DNA of 36,676 nt from Verrucomicrobiota bacterium (GTDB taxonomy: Bacteria; Verrucomicrobiota; Verrucomicrobiia; Limisphaerales; UBA1100). Under the pieces are notes generated by a model. The model searched no databases and had not been told where the DNA came from. It saw only the letters and a list, made by a program, of their open reading frames with translations. The stretch's first letter is position 1. Each line of letters opens with the position of its first letter. The stretch covers positions 1 through 36,676 of the forward strand of contig JAOLZA010000024.1 of assembly GCA_028343615.1 (NCBI GenBank), read 5' to 3'. Below, piece after piece: positions 16,282 through 24,397 of this stretch. The translations under genes were made by a program, and so were the position numbers.

Positions 16282-17163
16282 ATGAAAATCAACTTGGCGC
16301 TGCTGTTTGCCTTCAGCACCTTTATTATCCAAGCTACTGAGCCGTTATTCCAATTCGGCGCAGTGGCCGACTGTCAGTACTGCAAGCAAACCAGCGCCGT
16401 GCGCAAGTACAGCCAGTCGACCCAAAAACTCACTGAATGCGTCGCGCATTATAACAAGCTCAACCTCGCCTTCGTTGTACACCTTGGCGATTTTATTGAC
16501 CGTGATTTTGAGAGCTTCGCAAAAGTAGTGCCCATTTATAACCGCCTCAAGGCACCGCATTATCACGTGCTAGGCAACCATGATTTTTCCGTGGTGGATG
16601 AAAAGAAAGCGAGCGTGCCGGCTCAACTGGGCCTAAAAAACCGCTACTACGATTTTGCTCACAAAGGTTGGCGTTTCATTGTTTTGGACGGGAACGATGT
16701 GAGCCTATACGCCTATTCGAAAAATGATCCGCGCACCAAGGCGGCCACGGCCTTCCACCGCCGCCTCAAGGCCGGCACCCCCACCTGGAACGGCGGCGTG
16801 GGCGACAAGCAGCTTGCTTGGATTGAATCCAAATTAAAATCGGCCACGAAAGCAAAGGAACGGGTCATTCTCTTCTGCCATTTCCCTGTGCATCCAGCCA
16901 ATATTCATAACCTTTGGAACCACAGCGCCATCACCGAACTGCTTGCCAAATATTCCTGTGTGGCGGCCTACCTCAACGGCCACAACCACGCCGGTAATTA
17001 TGGAGAGAAAAACGGTATTCATTATCTTAGTCTGAAGGGAATGGTGGACACAGAGAAGAATTCTTACAGTGTGATGGAAGTGTATGCCGACCGCCTGATT
17101 CTGAAAGGCTTTGGCCGGCAGGAAAATCGAGAGATGAAACTTTCCGCGCCCGCCAAGCCCTAG
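16282..17163 (+). CDS. Secreted calcineurin-like metallophosphoesterase (ADP-ribose/CDP-alcohol diphosphatase-like)
   Basis: A 293-residue protein with a signal peptide (about 1-18). All five metal-site blocks of the metallophosphoesterase fold are present: D30-x-Q32, GDFID (D70, D73), GNHD (N99-H100-D101), H200 with H204, and GHNH (H234, H236). The DxQ form of the first block (instead of DxH) and the general layout resemble the manganese-dependent ADP-ribose/CDP-alcohol diphosphatases. The substrate is not proven; a periplasmic nucleotide-diphosphate or CDP-alcohol hydrolase is most likely. The gene uses the copy-B divergent promoter. Its stop overlaps the stop of the convergent MFS gene (CTAG, shared bases). 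Confidence 0.87.
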   Translation: MKINLALLFAFSTFIIQATEPLFQFGAVADCQYCKQTSAVRKYSQSTQKLTECVAHYNKLNLAFVVHLGDFIDRDFESFAKVVPIYNRLKAPHYHVLGNHDFSVVDEKKASVPAQLGLKNRYYDFAHKGWRFIVLDGNDVSLYAYSKNDPRTKAATAFHRRLKAGTPTWNGGVGDKQLAWIESKLKSATKAKERVILFCHFPVHPANIHNLWNHSAITELLAKYSCVAAYLNGHNHAGNYGEKNGIHYLSLKGMVDTEKNSYSVMEVYADRLILKGFGRQENREMKLSAPAKP

Positions 17164-18797
17164 TTCCACTCCGGCTTGTGAATGTGTGCGCGAATGCGCC
17201 AGTAGAACAGCCCCACCGTAAGGAGCGCGATGGCCGCGGTGGAGAAGAAAATTTCCTGCGACCCCACGCCCAGTTGGCGCATCAGGAAAAACAACCCCGT
17301 GCCGATGATTTCCAATACTGCGTCGATGGCGTTAGAAGCACCAATATATTGCCCGCGCGAATTGGTCGGTGAAAGTTTTTGGATCAGCGCCTGCAGCGGA
17401 ATCACATACAAACCAGCGCACACGCCCACAATAAAGAGATACCCCACCACCCGCCAAATATCCGCCTTGCGCGCCTCCACCGCAGTAGCCACGAGGCCGG
17501 TGGGCTTGCCATCGCGCTCCAATTCATAGTAGCCGGCGGTTTTCTTTTGATCATCGATTTTGCGCGCCACCTTCTTTTTGTTATCAAACGTATCGAGGTA
17601 TGCCGACGAAATTACCATCGCCCCCACTTCGCCATTTTCCACCCGCTTCAATCGATCGCCCAGCGAAATGCCCTCGCGCTTAAATTTCAAGTCCGGCCGC
17701 AACTCGGCAAGCCGATCCTCCGCGCGATCCAAATAATGACTCACCGTGATCCCATTGGGTAATCCGTCCAACCCCTTCTCCCCCATTGCGCTGTCGGCAC
17801 GATGAATCACCATGTAACTCGAGGGCGCCCAAGCTAGTAACAGGCTGGCCACCACCAAGCCGATTGCGCCCGCCGGAATCAATCGCGGCTGAATCCCGTT
17901 GCGCGAAATCAACCCCGCCGAGATGCTTCCCACGCCGATCGCTACACCGATGGTTCCCAAGAGATAAACGCCTACCTTGGTTTCTGGCAGGCCCAGTACC
18001 ACGGTGTAATCCGCCAGAATCAAAAGAAACATAAACGCCAACATCCCAAACCCCGCCTTGAGCAGGCACACGGTGAAGATGGGCGAATCACTTTCCCGCA
18101 TGCGACGAATAGTGCGCAGATGCGGAGCAAAAAACTCCCACTTCACTTTTAGATTCTCCGCGCTTGCCTTGAGCTTGGGCATTTGCAGCGCCGCGATCAG
18201 CCCCACCACCGCCACCACCAAGAGCGCCACGCCCGGCAGCCAAATCAATCCTTCCGGCACCGCAACCTCTTCCGGCCCGCGATAGGCTTCGTAAATTGCC
18301 CCCGCCACCAACGTCGCCGCGATGACAGCCACGTTGGTCAGCATGTTGATAATACCATTTGCCATGCTGATTTTTGAAGTGTCCACCAACTCCGGAATCA
18401 CCCCGTACTTGGCCGGGCCAAAGAACGCGCTTTGCGTTCCCAGTAAAAACATCGCCAACAGGCACAAATAAACGTTGTTAAAATAGAAGCCCGCGAACGC
18501 TGCCATCACGATGAGAAATTCCGCCTGCTTCACGCGCACGGCGACAAGTTGTTTACTGTACCGATCACACAACTGCCCCGCCACGGCGGAAAACAGTAAA
18601 AATGGAAGCGCCAACACCGCCGCCACATAGCTTTGACCGCCATCGCCCAGTGTGCTGTTCCAAATGCCCGCCGCCGCCAAGCCGAAGGTGAGCACTTGCT
18701 TGAGGAGATAATCATTACCCGCACCAAGGAATTGCGTGACCACCAAGGACAAAAACCCTTTATTGGCCAGCTTGTTTTTGGGCGTTGCTTCGCTCAT
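17160..18797 (-). CDS. MFS transporter, LplT-like, with a large extra loop
   Basis: A 545-residue major-facilitator protein. The N-terminal half (QFLGAGNDYLLKQ, ALPFLLFSAVAGQLCDRYSK, FGPAKYGVIPELV) is typical of the lysophospholipid transporter LplT group, which flips lysophospholipids inward for reacylation. LplT itself is close to 400 residues; here an insertion of about 119 hydrophilic residues (about 331-449) sits between two C-terminal membrane helices, probably as an extracytoplasmic domain. A PlsC-type acyltransferase gene precedes it by 79 bp on the same strand, mirroring the LplT-Aas pairing. The function as lysophospholipid importer is inferred from family and neighbour. The stop is embedded in the convergent phosphoesterase stop. 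Confidence 0.85.
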   Translation of the reverse strand: MSEATPKNKLANKGFLSLVVTQFLGAGNDYLLKQVLTFGLAAAGIWNSTLGDGGQSYVAAVLALPFLLFSAVAGQLCDRYSKQLVAVRVKQAEFLIVMAAFAGFYFNNVYLCLLAMFLLGTQSAFFGPAKYGVIPELVDTSKISMANGIINMLTNVAVIAATLVAGAIYEAYRGPEEVAVPEGLIWLPGVALLVVAVVGLIAALQMPKLKASAENLKVKWEFFAPHLRTIRRMRESDSPIFTVCLLKAGFGMLAFMFLLILADYTVVLGLPETKVGVYLLGTIGVAIGVGSISAGLISRNGIQPRLIPAGAIGLVVASLLLAWAPSSYMVIHRADSAMGEKGLDGLPNGITVSHYLDRAEDRLAELRPDLKFKREGISLGDRLKRVENGEVGAMVISSAYLDTFDNKKKVARKIDDQKKTAGYYELERDGKPTGLVATAVEARKADIWRVVGYLFIVGVCAGLYVIPLQALIQKLSPTNSRGQYIGASNAIDAVLEIIGTGLFFLMRQLGVGSQEIFFSTAAIALLTVGLFYWRIRAHIHKPEWN

Positions 18798-18876
18798 TGC
18801 GGCGGCACGTTAACGCAAGCGGCGGGGGAATGGATAATTGATTCGGCGGGAGTAATCATTGATGGGGTCGATGATC

Positions 18877-20118
18877 TCAAAACGTCTCTGCACCCGGATG
18901 GAGATTCGTGGCGTTGAGTTCATCCAACCCACTTTGCACACCCTGCTCGAATTGATCCGTGAGGCTAGCCATTGCTTCGCGCGGCTTGGCGGCAGCGGCT
19001 AGTTGCTCGGAAACATCAATTGGTTCACCCAATCGTACGCGAGCAATGCGTTCCGTATAAGGCGGGAAATCACGCGAATATAAATCCTCGCGCATTTTTT
19101 CAATTGTCTCACCCACCCGATCAAGGCTCGGCTTTTCGCTGAGGTAATTGCCCGCGTAACTAAGAATCCGAAAAGCCAAAATCGCCTCATCCGCCCACGT
19201 GGCCGCCACGGCGTGGTCGATCTCGCGTGCGGGGCTGGTTCGCACCTTGTGAATTTCCCGCCGCGCGCTGCGAATGCGGTCCATCAACTCTGCTCCTGCT
19301 TTAGGTTCGATACCAATTTTATGTTCGAGCTTTCCAATGATGAGTTCCGTGGAGGCGCGCAACAATGCCGGCAAATCGTCATAATTCGGGTTGGGCGGCA
19401 GGAATCCACGCATCGTTAAATTCCGCCGCACCATTGCGATGCCCACGCGATGCACATTAGCCACAATGTCGCCGGCAGGATTGATTTCCACTTCCAACGC
19501 CGTCGCCATCTCCGCAAGTGTTTCCCGTAAGCTGGGCCGCGAATCGGTCACGTGCGAAACCTTAATGGAAACCGGAACGGCGAAAATGCGACCAGACTCC
19601 TTCAGTTCCTGCTGCGCCTTCATGGCAATGTATGCCGGCCCATCTAAAAACGGCGTCACGCGGTCATTCATGAAATACACATTGCCCTCCGGAAAAATCG
19701 TGAGCGCGTAACGCCCATCGATCACCGAACGCACAGCCTCCTTTAAGCTCTGCCGGTCGCTGCCATCGCGATCTACGGAAAAAGCCCCCATGCGCTGCAT
19801 TACCCACGCCACTTTTGCGTCACGCTCAAACACATCATACGCCGCCATAAAAAATGACCACAACCCGATTTGCCGACACGTCTCCACCATGATTTGTGGA
19901 TCACTGTGTGTGGAGTGATTGGGCAACAACAGCACGCGTGCCCCGTGTTGGCTATGGACATCCAGCAACGGCCGGGCGTTTTCCACTTCCACTTTGGAAA
20001 TGAGATGCCTCGTCCCTGGCAAATGACAGCGGCCATTCCACTGTTCGCCCAGCCATGCAATGAGGCGGTTGGGCTTGGGCGGAAAGTAGCGGTACGGGTT
20101 ATCGGAAAACTGCAACAT
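18877..20118 (-). CDS. PlsC-type glycerolipid acyltransferase
   Basis: A 413-residue protein from ATG 20118. The acyltransferase core shows motif I HSTHSD (H68-x4-D73) and motif III FPEG (142-145); the C-terminal 230 residues are helical and family-unassigned. It transfers an acyl chain to a lysophospholipid or glycerol-phosphate acceptor at the inner membrane face. An in-frame ATG at 20160 would add 14 residues, but it lies inside the stem-loop of the intrinsic terminator of the upstream gene, so the internal start is preferred. Together with the LplT-like MFS gene just downstream it forms a likely lysophospholipid salvage pair. Confidence 0.85.
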   Translation of the reverse strand: MLQFSDNPYRYFPPKPNRLIAWLGEQWNGRCHLPGTRHLISKVEVENARPLLDVHSQHGARVLLLPNHSTHSDPQIMVETCRQIGLWSFFMAAYDVFERDAKVAWVMQRMGAFSVDRDGSDRQSLKEAVRSVIDGRYALTIFPEGNVYFMNDRVTPFLDGPAYIAMKAQQELKESGRIFAVPVSIKVSHVTDSRPSLRETLAEMATALEVEINPAGDIVANVHRVGIAMVRRNLTMRGFLPPNPNYDDLPALLRASTELIIGKLEHKIGIEPKAGAELMDRIRSARREIHKVRTSPAREIDHAVAATWADEAILAFRILSYAGNYLSEKPSLDRVGETIEKMREDLYSRDFPPYTERIARVRLGEPIDVSEQLAAAAKPREAMASLTDQFEQGVQSGLDELNATNLHPGAETF

Positions 20119-20138
20119 GCAGACTTGAGTTACCTTAC

Positions 20139-20171
20139 AAAAAAACGGGCGATGTTTCAAGACATCGCCCG
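20139..20171 (-). terminator. Intrinsic terminator of the sugar-isomerase-like gene
   Basis: On the minus strand a perfect 10-bp stem CGGGCGATGT/ACATCGCCCG with a 6-nt loop is followed directly by seven T. It lies 25 bp past the stop at 20196. The clearest terminator in the window, it separates the isomerase transcript from the acyltransferase/MFS pair. Confidence 0.93.
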
Positions 20172-20195
20172 ATTGAAATCGTGTGAATACTACGC

Positions 20196-21089
20196 CTAAC
20201 CTTTAAGCGCCTTCTGTGCTCCCTCGGCAGCCACCGCAAGGCATTCCTGTATATCAGGAATCGGATTAGCTGCATTTTCCTCATACTCAAGGCTCAATGC
20301 ACCATTGGCTGGGAAACCAACCTTCTTCAGTGCCTTAAATACACCGGTCACATCCAGATGCCCCTTACCTAGGATAACCCCGTGCGTCTTTTTCTTCTGC
20401 TCAGCGAAATCCTTCAGGTGAACCCCGTACAATCGCTCCCCCAGCTTGTTAATCACTTCTACCGGGTCTTCCCCACTACGAATGTAATGACCGAGGTCTG
20501 CGCAGAAACCGATACGCTTGTCATGTCCTTTAACCGCCTTTAGCCCATCGCCTATCTTATCATATAAGGCATCCGGCCCATGGTTATGGATGGCGATGCG
20601 GATATCATATTTTTTAACCAGCTTATCAAGGCTTTCAAAACTATCAGGCTTAGGGTTCGCGCTGATATTCGGGATACCGGCCAGCTTGGCGAACTGGAAG
20701 ATCTTCTCATTGGCCTCATGGTTTTTGCCAAAGGCATTCACTCCATGGGAGCTCACGCTCATGTCGTGCTTGGCCAGCTTGGCATTCATCTCAGCGATCT
20801 TCGCCTTATCCGGCGTAATCGGGTAATGCCGCCCGAAAAACTCAACCCAATGCAGCCCCAAATCATCAATCTTTTGCAGGGCCCCTTCCTTGCCATCAAT
20901 ACCGAAGGCCCGCAGCGAATAGCTCTGGATTCCCATAGGGAAACCCCCGTATTTTTTAAGGGAAGCCGCACGCGCCTTGGAGAGCTTGGCTTCCTTGGCA
21001 AAAATTTGAGGCACATCAAACCAAGTTGCACCCGCTACGGCTGCAGTAGTGAGTGTGGTTTTTAGAAAAGAACGTCGATTCATATTCAT
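20196..21089 (-). CDS. Tat-exported sugar phosphate isomerase/epimerase-like TIM-barrel protein
   Basis: A 297-residue protein with a Tat signal (R5-R6-S-F-L-K, then a hydrophobic TTAAVAGA stretch). The mature part is an AP-endonuclease-2 / xylose-isomerase-like barrel. Probable metal ligands are H168 and H170 on one strand, D198 and H201 (ADLGHY), H224 in YGVHLKD and E268 in LSLEYE. Such exported isomerase-like proteins are numerous in PVC bacteria; many act on carbohydrates such as 3-keto-sugars or inositols, but the substrate here is open. It is followed by a strong terminator and preceded by a 222-bp region with unusual inverted repeats. No Shine-Dalgarno is evident at either of the two adjacent ATGs (21089, 21083). 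Confidence 0.88.
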   Translation of the reverse strand: MNMNRRSFLKTTLTTAAVAGATWFDVPQIFAKEAKLSKARAASLKKYGGFPMGIQSYSLRAFGIDGKEGALQKIDDLGLHWVEFFGRHYPITPDKAKIAEMNAKLAKHDMSVSSHGVNAFGKNHEANEKIFQFAKLAGIPNISANPKPDSFESLDKLVKKYDIRIAIHNHGPDALYDKIGDGLKAVKGHDKRIGFCADLGHYIRSGEDPVEVINKLGERLYGVHLKDFAEQKKKTHGVILGKGHLDVTGVFKALKKVGFPANGALSLEYEENAANPIPDIQECLAVAAEGAQKALKG

Positions 21090-21288
21090 AATAAAAAGTG
21101 TAACAACCGAAGGATGAGCCTACTTCACCCCACTGGCAAGGCCAATTGCGGAAGGGCTTGTTGGGACTGTTGCCTTGATTTAGTGAGGAGCGGTATGGTT
21201 TCGAAAATGCAGCTCATCCTGCCATAACCGCTTATTCTTTATGTGCCTTTTGGCTGCGGGGAGAGAATCAGTGGCCCCGAAGTTGATT
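21090..21288 (-). promoter_or_regulatory. Leader/promoter region with interleaved inverted repeats
   Basis: This is the gap upstream of the isomerase gene. AGGATGAGC (21111-21119) pairs perfectly with GCTCATCCT (21212-21220); AGCGGTATGG (near 21189) pairs with CCATAACCGCT (near 21222) with one bulge; CAAGGC/GCCTTG lies between. The first two pairs interleave. It may be a structured 5' leader or a small RNA; chance pairing cannot be excluded. No ORF of interest is seen. Confidence 0.3.
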
Positions 21289-21329
21289 CCGTTAAAGGGG
21301 TAACGACATCTTTAACGGATAGTTACCCC
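21289..21329. repeat. Two interleaved perfect 8-bp inverted repeats (pseudoknot topology)
   Basis: In plus-strand order: CCGTTAAA (21289-21296), GGGGTAAC (21297-21304), TTTAACGG (21311-21318), GTTACCCC (21322-21329). The first pairs with the third and the second with the fourth, so both pairings together give an H-type pseudoknot, or two mutually exclusive hairpins. The last codons and stop of the amidohydrolase lie inside it. No T-tract follows on either side. Confidence 0.7.
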
Positions 21330-22253
21330 GTAAAATTTCGCTGCATTCTTCCAGAAGAGTTTTTCGGTTACACTCTTTCCTTTGGCTGAAAAATATTCGT
21401 GGATGATTGCTAGTTGCTCGCCATATTTCCCGCCCCGATCGGTCACCGGCCAGTTGCTACCATAAATAATCCGATCCTCTCCAAAAGCTTTATAGATCAC
21501 TTCGAAAATCGGTGTATAATAACTCACCTTTTTCGGGGCCGGACTGCGGTTACTGCGCTGGAAGATGCCCGAAACTTTGCAGTACACATTCGGATGTTTC
21601 GCCGCCGCCTGCACTTTTTTTGTCCACACTGCCTCAGCCGGAACGCCATTAATAATCAACCCTGTAAGGTGATTAATCATAATCTTCAGTTTTGGCAGGC
21701 GCTTGGCGATCAGGACAATGTCATCCAGATTGAAATTTGACATCAGCACATCAAGCACGAGGCCTTTGTCGGAGAGAAGTTGCAGGTCACGCCAAACCGC
21801 ATCATTAAACCCACTCACTCCCTCAGGAAAACTGCGCAGCCGGATCCCCACATAGCGCTTATCCTTGGCAAACCGCTCCAGATGCTTGGCAAACCCCGGT
21901 GTGCCCACCGGAAGGTTCCCAACCACTCCCACGTAGTGCTTGGGATTATGGGCCACCAGATCAAGAATCCACTGGTTATCCTCCACCCGATCACTCGCTT
22001 CCACAATCACCGTGGCCGTAACGCCATTGGCTCTGGTGACTTTATCATAATGCCTTGGCAACACCGGCCGGTAGAGCACCTGATCTGATGGCTTTGGCCA
22101 GGGCACCCCACCCGCACGCGTGGTGTCATACAAATGAATGTGGGTATCGATCACCGGAATTCCACCGGTCATGCCCGTCGGTATGGCGGTGCAGCAACCG
22201 GCAAGCCCCAGTGCAAAAATAAAACCCGGAATCATGGAAACAAATTGGCGCAT
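21312..22253 (-). CDS. Amidohydrolase-2 family lipoprotein
   Basis: A 313-residue protein from ATG 22253; an upstream ATG (22274) would add seven residues. A lipobox LAGC with C20 predicts a membrane-anchored periplasmic lipoprotein. The mature chain is an amidohydrolase TIM barrel: D36-T-H38-x-H40 metal motif, H195 in MINHLTG, and D272 in YGSNWPVTD, the pattern of the Amidohydro_2 group that includes sugar lactonases and decarboxylases. The substrate is unknown; lactone or sugar-acid hydrolysis would suit the neighbouring isomerase-like and enolase-type genes. It follows the DHODH-like gene by some 50-70 bp and probably shares its transcript. Confidence 0.85.
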   Translation of the reverse strand: MRQFVSMIPGFIFALGLAGCCTAIPTGMTGGIPVIDTHIHLYDTTRAGGVPWPKPSDQVLYRPVLPRHYDKVTRANGVTATVIVEASDRVEDNQWILDLVAHNPKHYVGVVGNLPVGTPGFAKHLERFAKDKRYVGIRLRSFPEGVSGFNDAVWRDLQLLSDKGLVLDVLMSNFNLDDIVLIAKRLPKLKIMINHLTGLIINGVPAEAVWTKKVQAAAKHPNVYCKVSGIFQRSNRSPAPKKVSYYTPIFEVIYKAFGEDRIIYGSNWPVTDRGGKYGEQLAIIHEYFSAKGKSVTEKLFWKNAAKFYGVTIR

Positions 22254-22323
22254 GCGGGAATATCCAACGGCCATTCATCAATGTCCACTGAAAATAGATA
22301 GGATAGGGAGAACCTTACTCCTG

Positions 22324-23373
22324 TTAGGAACTGTGCTTTATTTCAACCGCCAAGTCCGGCAAATACATCGGTGAACTGCCACACATAACAACGTCTGCAC
22401 CAGCCCCAATAAAGTCTTCAAAGTCCGCCGCACTGGAAACCCCGCCCACGGCAGCCAATGCGAGCGGGAGCTTTTCCGAGTCAATCACCGCGCGCGCCTC
22501 GCGTACCGCCGCCACGCATGGCTCGTGGATGATGCGGCCCATCACGCCCGCCTTTACATAATCATCACCGAACACCGGCTGCCCGTCAGCATGCCTCACT
22601 TCGCGCGCAATACCATTCACCAATGTGATGCCCGAAGCGTTATCGGCCACCGCATGTAAAAATGCGCGTTGTTTTTCTGAATCAGGAAACACTCCAATCT
22701 TAAGCAACAACGGCGTGACACCAATCGCACTACGAATGGTTTGCGTAACCATCTCACTAAAGCTCGCATCGCAATACACCTGCCCTTCAGCGGAACAGAC
22801 ATTCGGGCAGGAATAGTTGGCCTCGATGACGTCCGCACCGACCTCAGCAGCCCATGCGGCGCATTGGGCGTAGTCATCAGCCACTTGCTCGGCACTCCAG
22901 CCGGCCTCCGGACTAGCCACCACAGAGACAATTAAGAGTTGCCCATCATGTAAAACCGTCTTCGCGCGTGCGATATCTTCCCGCCAGAATTCCGGGGACA
23001 TCGACGGCATACCAAAACACACAGCCGAGCTAATATCCGCCGGATCATCCGGTAAGTCATCGGTTGCATAAACCGGCCCCTCGCCGGCATCGGCATTCAC
23101 AAAAGCCCAATTGGGCGGCGGATAACAAGCGCGCACGGACGAGCGCACAGTTTTGTATGTCAACAAATCCCACCCGCGGTCGGCGTAGCCTTCAATCCAC
23201 TTCGCATTGAGCAATAAACCGGCGGCAATCCCGAGGCGACTTTTGACAGGAATGCCGAGAAATCCGACCCGTTCGTTTACGGAACTAACGGAAATATTGG
23301 GTGGCGATGAAAGCCGCGGCCCGCGCTGAAAGTTTTCCGCATAAGTCGCGGCGAGATCGTAAGCACAGTGCAT
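22324..23373 (-). CDS. Dihydroorotate-dehydrogenase-like FMN flavoprotein
   Basis: A 349-residue TIM-barrel flavoprotein. The active-site segment EANYSCPNV carries Cys (C189), as in class 1 dihydroorotate dehydrogenases, where class 2 enzymes have Ser. GGVSSAADFEDFIGAGADVVMCGSSPMY at the C-terminus is the usual phosphate-binding region for FMN. It lacks the N-terminal membrane helices of class 2 enzymes. Whether it oxidises dihydroorotate is unclear: the N-terminal half is divergent and no other pyrimidine gene is near. A dihydropyrimidine dehydrogenase-like role is an alternative. The gene sits in a minus-strand run after the VWA lipoprotein gene with a 40-bp gap that holds a small ACCGC/GCGGT hairpin (23385-23398). 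Confidence 0.8.
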   Translation of the reverse strand: MHCAYDLAATYAENFQRGPRLSSPPNISVSSVNERVGFLGIPVKSRLGIAAGLLLNAKWIEGYADRGWDLLTYKTVRSSVRACYPPPNWAFVNADAGEGPVYATDDLPDDPADISSAVCFGMPSMSPEFWREDIARAKTVLHDGQLLIVSVVASPEAGWSAEQVADDYAQCAAWAAEVGADVIEANYSCPNVCSAEGQVYCDASFSEMVTQTIRSAIGVTPLLLKIGVFPDSEKQRAFLHAVADNASGITLVNGIAREVRHADGQPVFGDDYVKAGVMGRIIHEPCVAAVREARAVIDSEKLPLALAAVGGVSSAADFEDFIGAGADVVMCGSSPMYLPDLAVEIKHSS

Positions 23374-23413
23374 TCGCGAGGATAACCGCGTGCGCGGTGG
23401 CGGGCAAGCGCGG

Positions 23414-24358
23414 CTATGGCCTTACAAAGCGGTAGGTACCGTCATTCTCGCGCGCGATACGCTGGAGAATGTCCGCCCCGCCTTTGTCGTGAAAGGCGAG
23501 GGTGTTAATGCGAGCCTTGAGTTGGCGGTTGCCAGCGGCAATGGCATGGAGTGCGGGGCCATCGGCAAACTGGCCGTCGGTGAGCAACCACACGGTGTCG
23601 GGTCGCAAATTAAAACACCAACTCAGGGCCTGCGTGGGATTGGTTCCCCCGGCCACACTACGCCCACGCACCCAATCGATCGCCCATTGGATGTTTTTAG
23701 GTGTCCCTGCCAACATTGCGCGCGCGGGCATTGCCTGGGCGGCGTCACTGAAAAAATATATCATAAACTTGTCGGTGGGTTTTAACCCTTTCAGCGTGCT
23801 GCATAGTTCCTTCTTTGCAGCGGCCAGACGGTTGCCTGACATGCTGCCGGATTTATCTATGATGAACACAAACTTGTTTCCGCGGCTAACGGTGCCAAAA
23901 AAGCTCACGCCCTCTTCGGGCTTGGCGTGCAGCATCTTAAGATTCTCAACCGCCACCGGGTGCCGCTGGCGCGCGGCAAGGTTCCACCAATATTCAGCAG
24001 CAGCCTTGTTGACATCTGCTCCGCGGCCCTCGAAAAAAACATTCCCTAGATTCACCTGCGCATGGGGATTGCCGGCCTTGGCGTGACGAACCAGTTCGGC
24101 CATCTCAGCAGGGGAAAGAACCGGCGCGGGATCGGGCGCAGTATCATTGGCTGCTTCAATCTCTTCGCCTTCCGCCACCACGGTTTCAGAAGAATCCTTT
24201 GCCACCGGCACAATGGGCTCGGCAGCGATCAGTTGGCCGGATTTTTCAAGGCGCGGATTGGCGGCTGGCTTAGCCTCTTTTTTAGAACAGCTAGGAATCA
24301 AAAGGGCATACAGGGAAAAAAGAAGCACACCCAAAGTCGGGATTGCAAAACGCCTCAT
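23414..24358 (-). CDS. VWA-domain lipoprotein with Sel1-like repeat
   Basis: A 314-residue protein. A hydrophobic N-terminus ends in a lipobox-like LIPSC (C24), predicting lipid anchoring. A Sel1-like repeat (about 85-145; AKAGNPHAQVNLGNVFFEGRG) precedes a von Willebrand A domain (about 160-314). The MIDAS metal site is complete: D168-x-S170-x-S172, T239 in GGTNP, and D261 in LLTDG. Such proteins bind partners through the metal site; the ligand is unknown. The Sel1-plus-VWA architecture is uncommon. It follows the small lipoprotein gene by 39 bp. Confidence 0.85.
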   Translation of the reverse strand: MRRFAIPTLGVLLFSLYALLIPSCSKKEAKPAANPRLEKSGQLIAAEPIVPVAKDSSETVVAEGEEIEAANDTAPDPAPVLSPAEMAELVRHAKAGNPHAQVNLGNVFFEGRGADVNKAAAEYWWNLAARQRHPVAVENLKMLHAKPEEGVSFFGTVSRGNKFVFIIDKSGSMSGNRLAAAKKELCSTLKGLKPTDKFMIYFFSDAAQAMPARAMLAGTPKNIQWAIDWVRGRSVAGGTNPTQALSWCFNLRPDTVWLLTDGQFADGPALHAIAAGNRQLKARINTLAFHDKGGADILQRIARENDGTYRFVRP

Positions 24359-24397
24359 CTTTTAATATAGCACAATTATCAGCGCCCCGCAATCGGG

